Shown: one piece after another, positions 23,233 through 32,407 of the stretch
Numbering within the stretch: position 1 is the stretch's first letter
Layout: every line of letters starts with the position of its first letter
DNA from: CAG-390 sp045546615
GTDB taxonomy: Bacteria > Bacillota > Clostridia > Oscillospirales > CAG-272
Assembly (NCBI GenBank): GCA_045546615.1
Contig: JAZQDD010000038.1
Coordinates: 1-64,000, forward strand
DNA: 64,000 bases
Direction: 5' to 3'
Program-made: the position numbers and the translations under genes
Notes under the pieces: generated by a model
What the model saw: the letters and a program-made list of their open reading frames with translations, nothing else
What the model was told of the DNA's origin: nothing
Database searches by the model: none

Positions 23233-24672
23233 TTAGTTAAGGCTGTCATACATACTGACGTACTGCTTTGCAGAGGATGCCCACGAAAAATCGGTGGACA
23301 TTATCTTCTTTATAAATTTCCTTGCCTTTTTCTTGTCCTTCAAGAGCTCTGCGGCGGCGCAGGTGCGCTCGTAAAGCTCGGCGGCGCTGTAATTGGCAAA
23401 GGTAAAGCCGTTACCCATAAGCGTGCCGTCCTCTTTCTCCCAATAGCCGTGGATAGAGTCGGCAAGTCCGCCCGTTTCACGTACCACGGGAATCGCGCCA
23501 TATCTTGACGCTATCATCTGCGAAAGTCCGCACGGCTCGCTCTTTGACGGCATCATAAAGATATCCGCCGCGGCGTATATCCTACGCGACAGGTCTCTGT
23601 CGTAGGTTATCAGTGCGCGTGCCTGATCGGGGAATTCTGCCTCAAGGGCGCGGAAAAAGTCCTCATACTTGCTCTCGCCGCATCCAAGCACCACAAACTG
23701 TGCGCCCGTGTTCCAAAGAACACCGCGTATGCACTCTGCCACAAGGTCAAGCCCCTTGTGAGAGGCAAGGCGCGAAATGACAGCAATAAGCGGTACGTCG
23801 TTATCGGGCAGTCCGATCTCTCGGCGCAGGCTCGTGCGGCAAGCCGCCTTCTGCGCGGGAGCGCTTGCACTGTAATTCTTGGGCAGGATCGGATCCTTTC
23901 CGGGATCGTAATACTCATAGTCTATACCGTTGAGTATTCCGCGCACCTTTGACGAATTCCTCTGAAGAATGCGCCACAAGCCGTGCGAATACTCCGGAGA
24001 CATTATCTCCTCGGCGTATCTCGGACTAACGGTGGTAACTATCTCCGCGGACTCTATTGCGCCCTTCATGAGATTTATGCATCCATCATATTCCACGCAC
24101 TCTCGGTCGGCGGCACCAAGACCGAAAACATCCCCGAGAATGTAGAAATCGTATTTACCCTGATATTCAATATTATGAATGGTAAACACGCGGCGGATAG
24201 CGGCGTACTGCGGACGGCCCATATATTTGCGGCAAAGATATATCAATGAAAGCGCAGACTGCCAATCGTTTGCGTGAAGCACCTTCGGGAAGAAATTTAT
24301 CCTCGGAAGCATTTCAAGCACCGCAGTGCAGAAGAAAGCAAAGCGTTCACCGTCATCAAAATGACCGTAAAGCCCGCCCGCGCGGTCAAAATAATATTCA
24401 TTGTCAACGAAATAATAGGTAACTCCATCCTTTACGAGACTGAGTATTCCACAGTACTGACGGCGCCAGGCAAGCTCAACGGTAAATACCGCCTCCGTCT
24501 TCATCTGCTCGCGCCATTGTGCGCCAACAGCCGAATAGAGGGGCATGACTACGCGCACGTCCGTTCCCTCTGCGGCGAGTGCCGTGGGGAGTGAGCCAAG
24601 AACATCGCCAAGTCCGCCCGTGGCGGCAAATGGCATTGCTTCAGCTCCTACGAAAAGTACACTTTTTTTCAT
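23233..24672 (-). CDS. glgA: Glycogen synthase (ADP-glucose type)
   Basis: This 479-residue GT5 enzyme adds glucose from ADP-glucose to glycogen chains. The N-terminal motif reads GAEAMPFAATGGLGDVLG (usual KTGGL replaced by ATGGL), with HANDWQSAL, and the C-terminal domain has PSKSEPCGLSQ and RETGGLADS. In most GlgA the Lys of the KTGGL motif contacts the nucleotide; here it is Ala, noted as a difference. The neighbours are glgD upstream and glgP downstream in the same operon. Confidence 0.94.
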   Translation of the reverse strand: MKKSVLFVGAEAMPFAATGGLGDVLGSLPTALAAEGTDVRVVMPLYSAVGAQWREQMKTEAVFTVELAWRRQYCGILSLVKDGVTYYFVDNEYYFDRAGGLYGHFDDGERFAFFCTAVLEMLPRINFFPKVLHANDWQSALSLIYLCRKYMGRPQYAAIRRVFTIHNIEYQGKYDFYILGDVFGLGAADRECVEYDGCINLMKGAIESAEIVTTVSPRYAEEIMSPEYSHGLWRILQRNSSKVRGILNGIDYEYYDPGKDPILPKNYSASAPAQKAACRTSLRREIGLPDNDVPLIAVISRLASHKGLDLVAECIRGVLWNTGAQFVVLGCGESKYEDFFRALEAEFPDQARALITYDRDLSRRIYAAADIFMMPSKSEPCGLSQMIASRYGAIPVVRETGGLADSIHGYWEKEDGTLMGNGFTFANYSAAELYERTCAAAELLKDKKKARKFIKKIMSTDFSWASSAKQYVSMYDSLN

Positions 24673-24692
24673 TGTTAGACCTCTTTATTTAT

Positions 24693-25826
24693 TTACACCA
24701 TTATTCCCTTGCCTATGAAGAACGGCATGGATTCGTGTCCCGAAAGAACGCGGGAATCACGAATAATGGCATTTTTATCAGTAATAACACAGTTGAGGGA
24801 CACATTCTGTCCAACGTACGTATCCTGAAGCAGAATGGAATTTTTGATCTTTGTGCCTCGTCCGACCTTTACTCCGCGGAAAATTATGCAGTTTTCCACC
24901 TCGCCCTCGATAACGCATCCGTCAGCTATAACGGAATTTGTCACCTTGGCGCCCTCGCAATATGTCGTGGGGGCGGAGTTGCGAACCTTCGTGTATACGG
25001 CGCGGTTCTCCTGTCTGAAGAGCGCGTTACGCACATTCGCGTCAAGAAGGCTCATAGAGCAATCGAAATAGCCCGAAATAGAGCTGATGTTTGCATAATA
25101 TCCGTGGTAACGGTATGCGCGGTAGTTGGCTCTGCCGATGTTTTTGAGAATGACCTCGCTAAAGAAGTGCGTGTATCCGTGTGCAGAAGCGTCAAGCAAT
25201 GTAGCTTGCAGGTAGCTACGGGTGATCACCATAATATTGGTGGAAACCTCTGCCTCGTCGCAAAGCCCCTTTGTGTACTCTGCCACCTCGTAGATGTTGC
25301 CGTTATCGTCGGCATTTACTATCCACTGTCTTGCGGCAATGGCGCTTGCGCTTCTGACGCGCTTGGTTACGATGGTGATGTCCGCGCCGCTTCTCTCGTG
25401 GTACTTGATAACATCGCGAAGGTCTATGTTGCAGATAGCATCGCAATCGGAAAGAACAATAACGTCCTCGTCACAACGGGAAATGAAATTCATTACGCCC
25501 ATCATAGCCTCAAGGCGAGTATGATAAAGCGAGGGAGTTCCTTTAGAATCAAAAGCGGAAATAAACGGGGGGAGCAACTTGATACCGCCCGAACGGCGAG
25601 CCAGATCCCAGTCCTTACCCGTTCCGATGTGATCAAGAAGCGACTGATAATTATAGTGAGTTATAACGCCAACTTTAGTGATGTTGGAGTTTACCATATT
25701 GGAAAGCGGAAAATCGATAAGACGGTATCTGCCACCAAAGGGAACGCTCGCCATAGTGCGATGGCGGGTAAGCTCCGGCAGACATTCGTCGTGAATATTG
25801 GAAAATATAAGTCCTGCTGCGGTCAT
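24693..25826 (-). CDS. glgD: Glucose-1-phosphate adenylyltransferase subunit GlgD
   Basis: This 377-residue protein is a paralogue of GlgC. It keeps the nucleotidyltransferase fold (VPFGGRYRLIDFPLSN, VLSDCDAICNIDL) and the left-handed beta-helix C-terminus (hexapeptide repeats such as VIEGEVENCIIF). The N-terminal catalytic loop of GlgC (AGGQGSRL) is missing and reads FSNIHDECLPEL instead, as expected for the non-catalytic regulatory partner in Bacillota. The ATG at 25826 follows AAAGGAGG. Confidence 0.93.
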   Translation of the reverse strand: MTAAGLIFSNIHDECLPELTRHRTMASVPFGGRYRLIDFPLSNMVNSNITKVGVITHYNYQSLLDHIGTGKDWDLARRSGGIKLLPPFISAFDSKGTPSLYHTRLEAMMGVMNFISRCDEDVIVLSDCDAICNIDLRDVIKYHERSGADITIVTKRVRSASAIAARQWIVNADDNGNIYEVAEYTKGLCDEAEVSTNIMVITRSYLQATLLDASAHGYTHFFSEVILKNIGRANYRAYRYHGYYANISSISGYFDCSMSLLDANVRNALFRQENRAVYTKVRNSAPTTYCEGAKVTNSVIADGCVIEGEVENCIIFRGVKVGRGTKIKNSILLQDTYVGQNVSLNCVITDKNAIIRDSRVLSGHESMPFFIGKGIMV

Positions 25827-25855
25827 TTTAATATCCTCCTTTTTAATTTCTGCCC

Positions 25856-27043
25856 TTACCACTCGCCGTAAAGCATCGCGCCCTGGGGAACGTTCTCCCC
25901 TGCCGCAACGTTTACGCCTGCGCCAACAACAGCTACCTCTACGCCCTCTGCACGATCTGCGCCGAGAGTTGCGCCCTCTCCGACGTAGGCAAAGGAATCG
26001 ACGATGGAATACTTAACAACGGCATTTTTGTCTATCGTAGCACCGCTCATAATAACGGAGTCCACGACCTCTGCACCCTCTAAAACGCGCACACCAACGC
26101 CGAGAACGGAATTTTTGACCTTTCCGTATATCTCACAGCCCTCGGTAATGGAGCAGTTGGATATTTCCGCGTCCTTGCTTATAAACTGCGGAGCCTGTGC
26201 GTAGTGGCGTGCGTAGATGCGCCACTTGTCGTCGTTGAGAACAAGTGCGGGGTCTGCGCCAAGCATATCCATGTTTGCTTCCCAGAGGGATTTGATGGTT
26301 CCGACGTCCTTCCAATAGCCTGAGAAGGGGTACGCGAACATTCTCTCGCCTGCGCCAAGCATTGCGGGAATGATGTTTTTACCGAAATCGTTTTCGGAGT
26401 TGGGGTTCTTCTCGTCCTCCTCAAGATAGGAAAGGAGCTTTTTGGTATTGAAGATGTAAATACCCATCGAAGCCTTCGTGCTATCGGGGTTTTGGGGCTT
26501 TTCGGAGAACTTCCACACGCTTCCGTCATCGTTTACGCTCATGATACCAAAGCGGCTTGCTTCCTCGATCGGAACGTCGATAACGGCGATGGTGCAATCC
26601 GCATTGTTGCGCTTGTGTGCGGCAAGCATTGCGGCGTAGTCCATTTTATAAATATGGTCACCCGAAAGTATCAAAACGTACTCGGGATCATACTGCTTGA
26701 TGAACTGAATATTCTGATAAATTGCATTGGCAGTTCCGCGATACCAATCGGCGCGATCCTTGCCCTGATACGGGGGCAAAATCTTTACACCGCCGTAGTT
26801 GCGGTCGAGGTCCCAGGGAAGTCCGTTGCCTATATAATCATTCAGGAGCAGGGGCTGATACTGAGTGAGGACGCCTACGGTGTCAATGCCTGAGTTAACA
26901 CAGTTTGAAAGGGGGAAATCGATGATGCGATATTTGCCGCCGAACAAAACGGCGGGCTTAGCGAGCTTTGAAGTAAGCGCGTAGAGTCGGCTTCCCTGTC
27001 CACCCGCGAGAAGCATTGCGACACATTCTTTTTTCTTATACAT
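25856..27043 (-). CDS. glgC: Glucose-1-phosphate adenylyltransferase, catalytic subunit
   Basis: This 395-residue enzyme makes ADP-glucose from ATP and glucose-1-phosphate, the committed step of glycogen synthesis. The catalytic loop LLAGGQGSRLYALT lies at residues 11-24, followed by KPAVLFGGKYRIIDF, ILSGDHIYKMDY, and a C-terminal beta-helix. It is expected to form mixed tetramers with GlgD encoded 29 bases downstream. Confidence 0.95.
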   Translation of the reverse strand: MYKKKECVAMLLAGGQGSRLYALTSKLAKPAVLFGGKYRIIDFPLSNCVNSGIDTVGVLTQYQPLLLNDYIGNGLPWDLDRNYGGVKILPPYQGKDRADWYRGTANAIYQNIQFIKQYDPEYVLILSGDHIYKMDYAAMLAAHKRNNADCTIAVIDVPIEEASRFGIMSVNDDGSVWKFSEKPQNPDSTKASMGIYIFNTKKLLSYLEEDEKNPNSENDFGKNIIPAMLGAGERMFAYPFSGYWKDVGTIKSLWEANMDMLGADPALVLNDDKWRIYARHYAQAPQFISKDAEISNCSITEGCEIYGKVKNSVLGVGVRVLEGAEVVDSVIMSGATIDKNAVVKYSIVDSFAYVGEGATLGADRAEGVEVAVVGAGVNVAAGENVPQGAMLYGEW

Positions 27044-27077
27044 AGCTTTGATCCGATCCTTTCTTGCGATATATTAC

Positions 27078-29018
27078 TTATTTATTATTCTTTTTTCTGC
27101 ACGAAGCGGCTTTCTTTGCCTTGGGAGCGGGTTCAGCGTCAGCCTCCTTGGCTTCGAGCTTGAATATCAACGCGCCGTGAGGTGCAAGGCGAATGGATAC
27201 GGAATTATCCCACTTGCCTGCGGGGATCGGCTCGCTTACGATTCCGTCGGGGTGCGTTACACCGCCGCCGCCGTACGCAAGATCGTCGCTTGAGAGAAGC
27301 TCGCTCCAGCGTCCCGCAAAGGGTACGCCGAGTCGGTATTCGGGGTAATAAACGGGGGTGTAGTTGATAACCACAAGAAGCTCGCCGTCGTCTGACATTC
27401 TGCGGTAAGCGATCACGCTTGCATCTGCGTTATCGACCTCAACCCAATCAAAACCGCTCCAATCTGTATCCCTCGCCCACAGGGGGGAATTGGCAAGGTA
27501 CAAGTGATTGAGGTCGGCATTAAAGCGTTGTAGTCTTGCGTGCTTATCATAATCGAGCATAAACCACTCAAGGCTATCATTATAATCCCACTCGCGGAAC
27601 GGGCCATACTCGCAGCCCATAAAGAGCAGTTTTTTACCCGGATGCGTCATCATATAAGTCATAAACGCTCTCGTTCCCGCAAACTTGTTGTAATAGTCAC
27701 CGGGCGCACGGTCAAGAAGTGACTTTTTGCCGTGAACTACCTCGTCGTGCGAGATGGGAAGCATATACTTTTCGCCGAAGGCGTACATCAGCGAGAAGGT
27801 CATTTTATCGTGATGGTATTTTCTGTATATCGGGTCGGTCTCAAGATAGGCAAGACCGTCATTCATCCAGCCCATGTTCCATTTATAGGTAAAGCCGAGT
27901 CCGTCACCATCAAACGAGGTAAGACCTGCCCACGCGCTCGATTCCTCCGCTATCATCATAACGGCGGGGTGGCGACCTGCCATATGACCGTTGAGCTTCT
28001 TGAAGAACGCCATAGCCTCAAGGCAACGGTTATCGCCGTAGATATTGGGTACCCATTCGCCGGGTGCTTTATCGTAATCGAGATAGAGCATGGACGCTAC
28101 CGCGTCAACGCGGATTCCGTCCGCGTGGTAGACCTCCGCCCAGAAGCAGGCGTTGGAAACGAGGAAGGACTGAACCTCCGTTCTGCCCACGTCAAAGCGG
28201 CGTGTGCCCCAGCCCTTATGCTCCATTCTGTCCCAGCCCTGATACTCGTAAAGCGGCTGTCCGTCAAACTCGTAAAGGCCGTGTGCATCCTTGGGGAAGT
28301 GCGCGGGAACCCAGTCGAGGATAACGCCAATACCCGCCTCGTGCATAGCGTCAACGAGAGCGCAGAAATCGCGGGGAGAGCCAAAGCGCGAGGTGGGCGC
28401 GTAATATCCCGTGACCTGATAGCCCCAAGAGCCGTCAAAGGGATGCTCCATAACGGGCAAAAGCTCTATGTGAGTATATCCCATCTGCTTGACGTACTGA
28501 GGAAGCTCGTGCGCAAGCTCAAGATAGCTAAGATAAGTTCCGTCCTCGTGACGCTTCCAAGAGCCGAGATGAAGCTCGTAAACGTTTATTGGGCGGTTAT
28601 AATCCCTCGCATTCGGGCGGAAGCTCATCCAGCCCGCGTCACGCCACGGATAATCGGTGGGGGCAGTGTAAACGAGAGATGCGGTTGCAGGGGGAAGCTC
28701 GGCGGCAAAGGCGTAGGGGTCAGCCTTCTGAAGCTGTCTGCCGTCCCTTGTGTGAATAAGATACTTATAGCGAGTTCCGTCGGGCATATCGGGAAGTGAT
28801 ATCTCCCAAATACCTCCGTCATTCAAGCGGCGCATATAGTAGCCGTGACAGCCCTGCCAGCCGTTGAAGTCACCTATTACGGCAACCGCCGTGGCGTTGG
28901 GAGCCCAAACGCGGAAGGTGAGCAAGCCATCTTCACGGTGGACACCGAAATAATTGTATGACTCAAAGTTAGTTCCCTGGTGAAACAGATATTCCGCCAT
29001 TTCATTTTTATTGCTCAT
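27078..29018 (-). CDS. glgB: 1,4-alpha-glucan branching enzyme
   Basis: This 646-residue GH13 enzyme makes alpha-1,6 branches. The N-terminal CBM48 domain (RVWAPNATAVAVIGDFNGW) precedes the barrel with the blocks DWVPAHFP, GIRVDAVASML (nucleophile Asp), MIAEESSAW (acid/base Glu) and ISHDEVVHGK. The C-terminal tail is Lys/Ala-rich (EPAPKAKKAASCRKKNNK), echoing the tail of glgP. It is the first gene of the glycogen operon, with a GGGAGGAT ribosome site and a sigma-A promoter. Confidence 0.95.
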   Translation of the reverse strand: MSNKNEMAEYLFHQGTNFESYNYFGVHREDGLLTFRVWAPNATAVAVIGDFNGWQGCHGYYMRRLNDGGIWEISLPDMPDGTRYKYLIHTRDGRQLQKADPYAFAAELPPATASLVYTAPTDYPWRDAGWMSFRPNARDYNRPINVYELHLGSWKRHEDGTYLSYLELAHELPQYVKQMGYTHIELLPVMEHPFDGSWGYQVTGYYAPTSRFGSPRDFCALVDAMHEAGIGVILDWVPAHFPKDAHGLYEFDGQPLYEYQGWDRMEHKGWGTRRFDVGRTEVQSFLVSNACFWAEVYHADGIRVDAVASMLYLDYDKAPGEWVPNIYGDNRCLEAMAFFKKLNGHMAGRHPAVMMIAEESSAWAGLTSFDGDGLGFTYKWNMGWMNDGLAYLETDPIYRKYHHDKMTFSLMYAFGEKYMLPISHDEVVHGKKSLLDRAPGDYYNKFAGTRAFMTYMMTHPGKKLLFMGCEYGPFREWDYNDSLEWFMLDYDKHARLQRFNADLNHLYLANSPLWARDTDWSGFDWVEVDNADASVIAYRRMSDDGELLVVINYTPVYYPEYRLGVPFAGRWSELLSSDDLAYGGGGVTHPDGIVSEPIPAGKWDNSVSIRLAPHGALIFKLEAKEADAEPAPKAKKAASCRKKNNK

Positions 29019-29068
29019 TTTTTATCCTCCCTCAACAGAAAAATCGGAATCAAATTTTCCTATTTTAT

Positions 29069-29097
29069 ATTATACAACATTTCGAGGTCAATTTCAA
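29069..29097 (-). promoter_or_regulatory. Sigma-A promoter of the glycogen operon
   Basis: On the minus strand, TTGAAA (29097-29092) and TATAAT (29074-29069) are separated by 17 bases, about 50 bases ahead of glgB. Very AT-rich sequence lies upstream. Confidence 0.75.
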
Positions 29098-29180
29098 TTG
29101 CAAAATTTAATATTTTATTATTTTAGTAAAGTTTAATAATAATATAATATTATATCGATAATTTTATTCCATTATAACAG

Positions 29181-29206
29181 AAAAAAGCCTCTTTTGAGGC
29201 TTTTTT
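29181..29206. terminator. Terminator after sigG
   Basis: AAAAAAGCCTC-TTTT-GAGGCTTTTTT is a symmetric stem with A- and T-runs. It separates sigG from the glycogen operon promoter. Confidence 0.9.
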
Positions 29207-29210
29207 CGTA

Positions 29211-29987
29211 TCAGTTTATCTCCTTGCGCATTCTCTCAAGTGCGCCCTTTTCAAGCCTTGATACCTGCGCTTGCGATATTCCTATCTCCTCGGCTATCTC
29301 CATTTGGGTCTTGTTCAAGAAAAATCGCATACTGATTATTTTTCTCTCCCTCTCGCCAAGATGCTCCATAGCCTCGGCAAGCGCAATATTTTCAAGCCAA
29401 CGCTCATCCGACGAATTCGTATCAGCAAGCTGGTCTATCACATACAAAGAATCCCCATTTTCGCTGTATATCGGCTCGTACAGCGACATCGGCTCGACTA
29501 TCGCCTCCATCGCTCTTACAACAGCCTCACGGTTCTCGCCTATTTTTTCAGCTATCTGTGCGGGAGTAGGTTCGTTCTGATTATCACCCATCAGCTCCTC
29601 TCTGGCGCTGAGCGCACGGTAGGCAAGGTCTCTTACAGAACGGCTTATCCTTATCGCGTTATTATCACGCAGATACCGCCGTATCTCGCCGATTATCATA
29701 GGGACGGCATAGGTTGAAAATTTCACGTTTAGGTCGAGATTGAAATTGTCCACCGCCTTGACAAGCCCGATGCAACCAACCTGAAAAAGATCGTCCATCG
29801 GCTCGCGACGCCCCGAAAACCGCTGTATAATGCTCAAGACCAGCCTCAGATTGCCATATATCAGATCGGCACGCGCATTTGCGTCTCCTTCTCTCGTCTT
29901 GACCAACAGATCGTACTTTTCCTCGTCTGTTAAGGTTTTCAGCTTTGTGGTATTTACTCCACATATTTCGACTTTGTTATAGTACAT
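29211..29987 (-). CDS. sigG: RNA polymerase sporulation sigma factor G
   Basis: This 258-residue sigma factor controls late forespore genes in sporulation. The N-terminus MYYNKVEICGVNTTKLKTLT is the SigG signature that distinguishes it from SigF. Region 2 (LRLVLSIIQRFSGRREPMDD, then GLVKAVDNFN) and region 4 (HTH in KTQMEIAEEIGISQAQVSRL) are intact. The second ATG (29987) is chosen because GGGAG lies six bases ahead. The usual neighbours spoIIGA and sigE are not adjacent; the gene stands alone. Confidence 0.93.
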   Translation of the reverse strand: MYYNKVEICGVNTTKLKTLTDEEKYDLLVKTREGDANARADLIYGNLRLVLSIIQRFSGRREPMDDLFQVGCIGLVKAVDNFNLDLNVKFSTYAVPMIIGEIRRYLRDNNAIRISRSVRDLAYRALSAREELMGDNQNEPTPAQIAEKIGENREAVVRAMEAIVEPMSLYEPIYSENGDSLYVIDQLADTNSSDERWLENIALAEAMEHLGERERKIISMRFFLNKTQMEIAEEIGISQAQVSRLEKGALERMRKEIN

Positions 29988-30064
29988 TCGCATCTCCCGA
30001 CAATTTTTACATTACAATTATCGGCAGAAACGCACGAAGGTTATTCAAAGCAGATTTTGCCACA

Positions 30065-30092
30065 AAAAAAGCAGTGATATCACTGCTTTTTT
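30065..30092. terminator. Perfect palindromic terminator
   Basis: AAAAAAGCAGTGA and TCACTGCTTTTTT pair around a short TA centre. It ends the leftward XRE-regulator gene ahead of sigG. Confidence 0.85.
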
Positions 30093-30123
30093 AGATATGG
30101 TATAATTCAGGAAAACAAGTTTT

Positions 30124-30732
30124 CTATCTATCTTGTGGGCACTTTTTCAATCTTGACCACATAAAGATAACAAGCTGTCCGGGAATGCCGAGGAGATACA
30201 ATAACCAAATATTATACCCCGACAAAAGCACTGTAACGTGTACTGCCAAAAGAACAGACCACACCAGCACCGATATTATAAAATAATTTTTTCGGCTGTC
30301 AAACCAAATACTGTTGAAAACGAGACTGACGATTGCAGCCGCGGGAATTCCGTAAAGGAACGAAAGCCACTCGCCCTTGACGCTCGGAGCAAAAAGAGCG
30401 ATAAGAACAAAGACCAAAAGGGAAACGAACCACACGATCATAACGGACATGGCGGCAATAAGGCGGCGGTTGTATTTGGGGGCAGGGGTGTCGGAAAGTC
30501 CCTTTAACTCTTCGGTCGTATGTTCTTCGTGTACGAGATAATCAAGCGTAACTCCAAAAAGTTCCGCTATCGTTACAAGCACCGTGACGTCGGGAATGGA
30601 CTCGGCACGCTCCCATTTTGAGATCGCCTTGTCCGAATAATTGAGCTTTTCGGCAAGCTCTATCTGCGTCATTCCAAAAGACTGGCGCAATTCTGAAATG
30701 TTTTTGGCAACAGCGTTTTTTATATCATTCAT
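30124..30732 (-). CDS. XRE-family regulator with four-helix membrane domain
   Basis: This is a 202-residue protein. The N-terminal HTH_3 domain (about 8-65: MTQIELAEKLNYSDKAISKW) is a Cro/CI-type DNA-binding domain. A linker is followed by four hydrophobic helices (about 90-115, 124-143, 150-172 and 174-192). Such membrane-tethered XRE proteins are common in Bacillota and may sense envelope signals, but the targets are unknown. It has its own consensus promoter and terminator and lies between lnt and sigG. Confidence 0.8.
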   Translation of the reverse strand: MNDIKNAVAKNISELRQSFGMTQIELAEKLNYSDKAISKWERAESIPDVTVLVTIAELFGVTLDYLVHEEHTTEELKGLSDTPAPKYNRRLIAAMSVMIVWFVSLLVFVLIALFAPSVKGEWLSFLYGIPAAAIVSLVFNSIWFDSRKNYFIISVLVWSVLLAVHVTVLLSGYNIWLLYLLGIPGQLVIFMWSRLKKCPQDR

Positions 30733-30784
30733 TAATAGTTATCCTCTAAAAATCATCGGTATTTACTTACCTTGATACATATAG

Positions 30785-30813
30785 ATTATAACCGATTTAG
30801 GGTAAAAAGTCAA
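30785..30813 (-). promoter_or_regulatory. Sigma-A promoter of the XRE regulator gene
   Basis: On the minus strand, TTGACT (30813-30808) and TATAAT (30790-30785) are separated by 17 bases. Confidence 0.8.
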
Positions 30814-30829
30814 GAATACGGTAAAATTT

Positions 30830-32407
30830 TCAAGCCCTCGCTTTGCGTCTTTTATGTTGCGCAAGAACAAAAATGCACAAAACAAAAGCAAACGAGGCAT
30901 AAATGAACAAATTGCCCGTCAATGTATAGAGGGGCGTTCTGTCCGACAAAGCCACCTCGGCTATTGCCAATCCCTGCTCGTTTACAGCGACACTTGATTG
31001 CACCGCGCCCGTCCGAGATATAACGCAGGAAATGCCCGTGCTTGCCGAACGAAGTATGGGACGCGAGTTTTCGATAGCGCGAAGGCGCGCTTGCGCCACG
31101 TGCATATAAAGAGCGCGAGAGTCTCCAAACCACGAATCGTTAGTTGAAAGAAGCAAGAGCTGCGCCCCATCGTACACACTTTCGCGTGCGAGTGTCTCGT
31201 AAATAGAATCAAAACAAATAATACCGCCAAGAGCTATCTCTCCGCCATCGGCTATTGCGGTAGAATCCCCCGCTATTATATCTTCAGAAAGCGTTGCGAC
31301 TGATGCAAGGGGTGGGAAAACAATGGTAAAAAACTCTCGCCAAGGCATATATTCACCAAAGGGAACGAGCCGACGTTTGGAATAAAGCTCGCTCTCGGAC
31401 GTGCCATCGGGATAAAAGGTGGCAATGCAGTTAAGTATCTCACGCTCATCTCCATAAGCAAAGCAACCTATCGCAAGAGTGATATCGCACTCTGCGGCAA
31501 GAGAAGAAAGGTCACGGTAAAAGGGACTTCCCTGCGTTAAAAACCTTGAAGCAAACACGCTCTCGGGCCACAAAACCACCTTCGCCCCTTCAGCGGCGGC
31601 GCGGCGGGTATAGTTTTCGTACCTTTCCCATATCTCGGCGTTGGTATACGTACCGTACCCCTCGCGCGATGAAATATTCCCCTGCACCGCCGCGACCTTT
31701 ACGGTCTGCCCATCTGTCGGAACGGCGAGAAGCAACGCACCGCAAAGCAGATTGCCCAGCGCAAGAGAGGCTGCCGCCACAGCGCGCCATTTGATTTTCT
31801 CAAGATACATCGCCTGCGCGATAAGGCACGAGGTGGCAACTATCAGGGCGGAAACAAAGTACGAGCCAAAGAGCGAGGACGTCATTGCCGTAGCGGTGAA
31901 ATTTCCGACAAGCTGACCGAGGGCAAGTCTGCCCCACGGAACACCTGCCCACGTCAGGGTTTGGCTCCATTCAAATATAGCCCACAGCACTGCGGCAAGA
32001 AACGGCAAAAGAGCCACGTGGCAACTCGCGCCAAGCCTTGCAAAAACGAGGAAAACAAAGCCGCCCGCTGTTGCGGCAAGCAGAGGAAGTCCAAGCCAAG
32101 CAAGCGCCGTCACGGCGGCGGAAGCAGAATTGCTCATGCCCACAAAATCCATAGGATAGAGGCTAATCACCCAATGCCAGACTACAAAATACATAATGTA
32201 AAAGAAGAAAAAACCGTACAGATAAGCACGGCGCGACTTTTTTGCAAGTTCAAAAAGCACGAGAGCCGCAGGAACAAAGGCTACCCACTCTATTATTGCG
32301 CCTATGGCAGTCGGGAAGCACATACACGCCCCGAGCGTTACCGCGGAGATGGCAAGGTATGCAAGTCTTTGCCACGCAGACGAGGGGCGCAAGAGCTTAT
32401 CTGTCAT
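30830..32407 (-). CDS. lnt: Apolipoprotein N-acyltransferase
   Basis: This 525-residue membrane enzyme adds a third acyl chain to the N-terminal cysteine of lipoproteins. Six or so N-terminal helices (to about residue 210) are followed by a nitrilase-like domain with the catalytic triad: Glu in VVLWPESVF, Lys in YSKRRLVPFGEYMP, and Cys in GGIICFDSIYE. A last helix closes the protein. The ATG at 32407 overlaps the upstream pseudouridine synthase gene by 11 bases. Lnt is unusual in Gram-positives, though found in some Clostridia. Lipoproteins at 9758, 36700 and 53805 are possible substrates. Confidence 0.88.
   Translation of the reverse strand: MTDKLLRPSSAWQRLAYLAISAVTLGACMCFPTAIGAIIEWVAFVPAALVLFELAKKSRRAYLYGFFFFYIMYFVVWHWVISLYPMDFVGMSNSASAAVTALAWLGLPLLAATAGGFVFLVFARLGASCHVALLPFLAAVLWAIFEWSQTLTWAGVPWGRLALGQLVGNFTATAMTSSLFGSYFVSALIVATSCLIAQAMYLEKIKWRAVAAASLALGNLLCGALLLAVPTDGQTVKVAAVQGNISSREGYGTYTNAEIWERYENYTRRAAAEGAKVVLWPESVFASRFLTQGSPFYRDLSSLAAECDITLAIGCFAYGDEREILNCIATFYPDGTSESELYSKRRLVPFGEYMPWREFFTIVFPPLASVATLSEDIIAGDSTAIADGGEIALGGIICFDSIYETLARESVYDGAQLLLLSTNDSWFGDSRALYMHVAQARLRAIENSRPILRSASTGISCVISRTGAVQSSVAVNEQGLAIAEVALSDRTPLYTLTGNLFIYASFAFVLCIFVLAQHKRRKARA

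Noticed and set aside
20796..23240. 814-codon rightward open frame opposite glgP
   Set aside because: It is a codon-bias shadow of glgP, which has all catalytic motifs; similar antisense frames opposite glgB, glgC and glgD are shadows too.
30001..30064. Sigma-F/G-type promoter ahead of sigG
   Set aside because: A GAATA-like -35 is present, but no convincing forespore -10 at the right spacing could be found.
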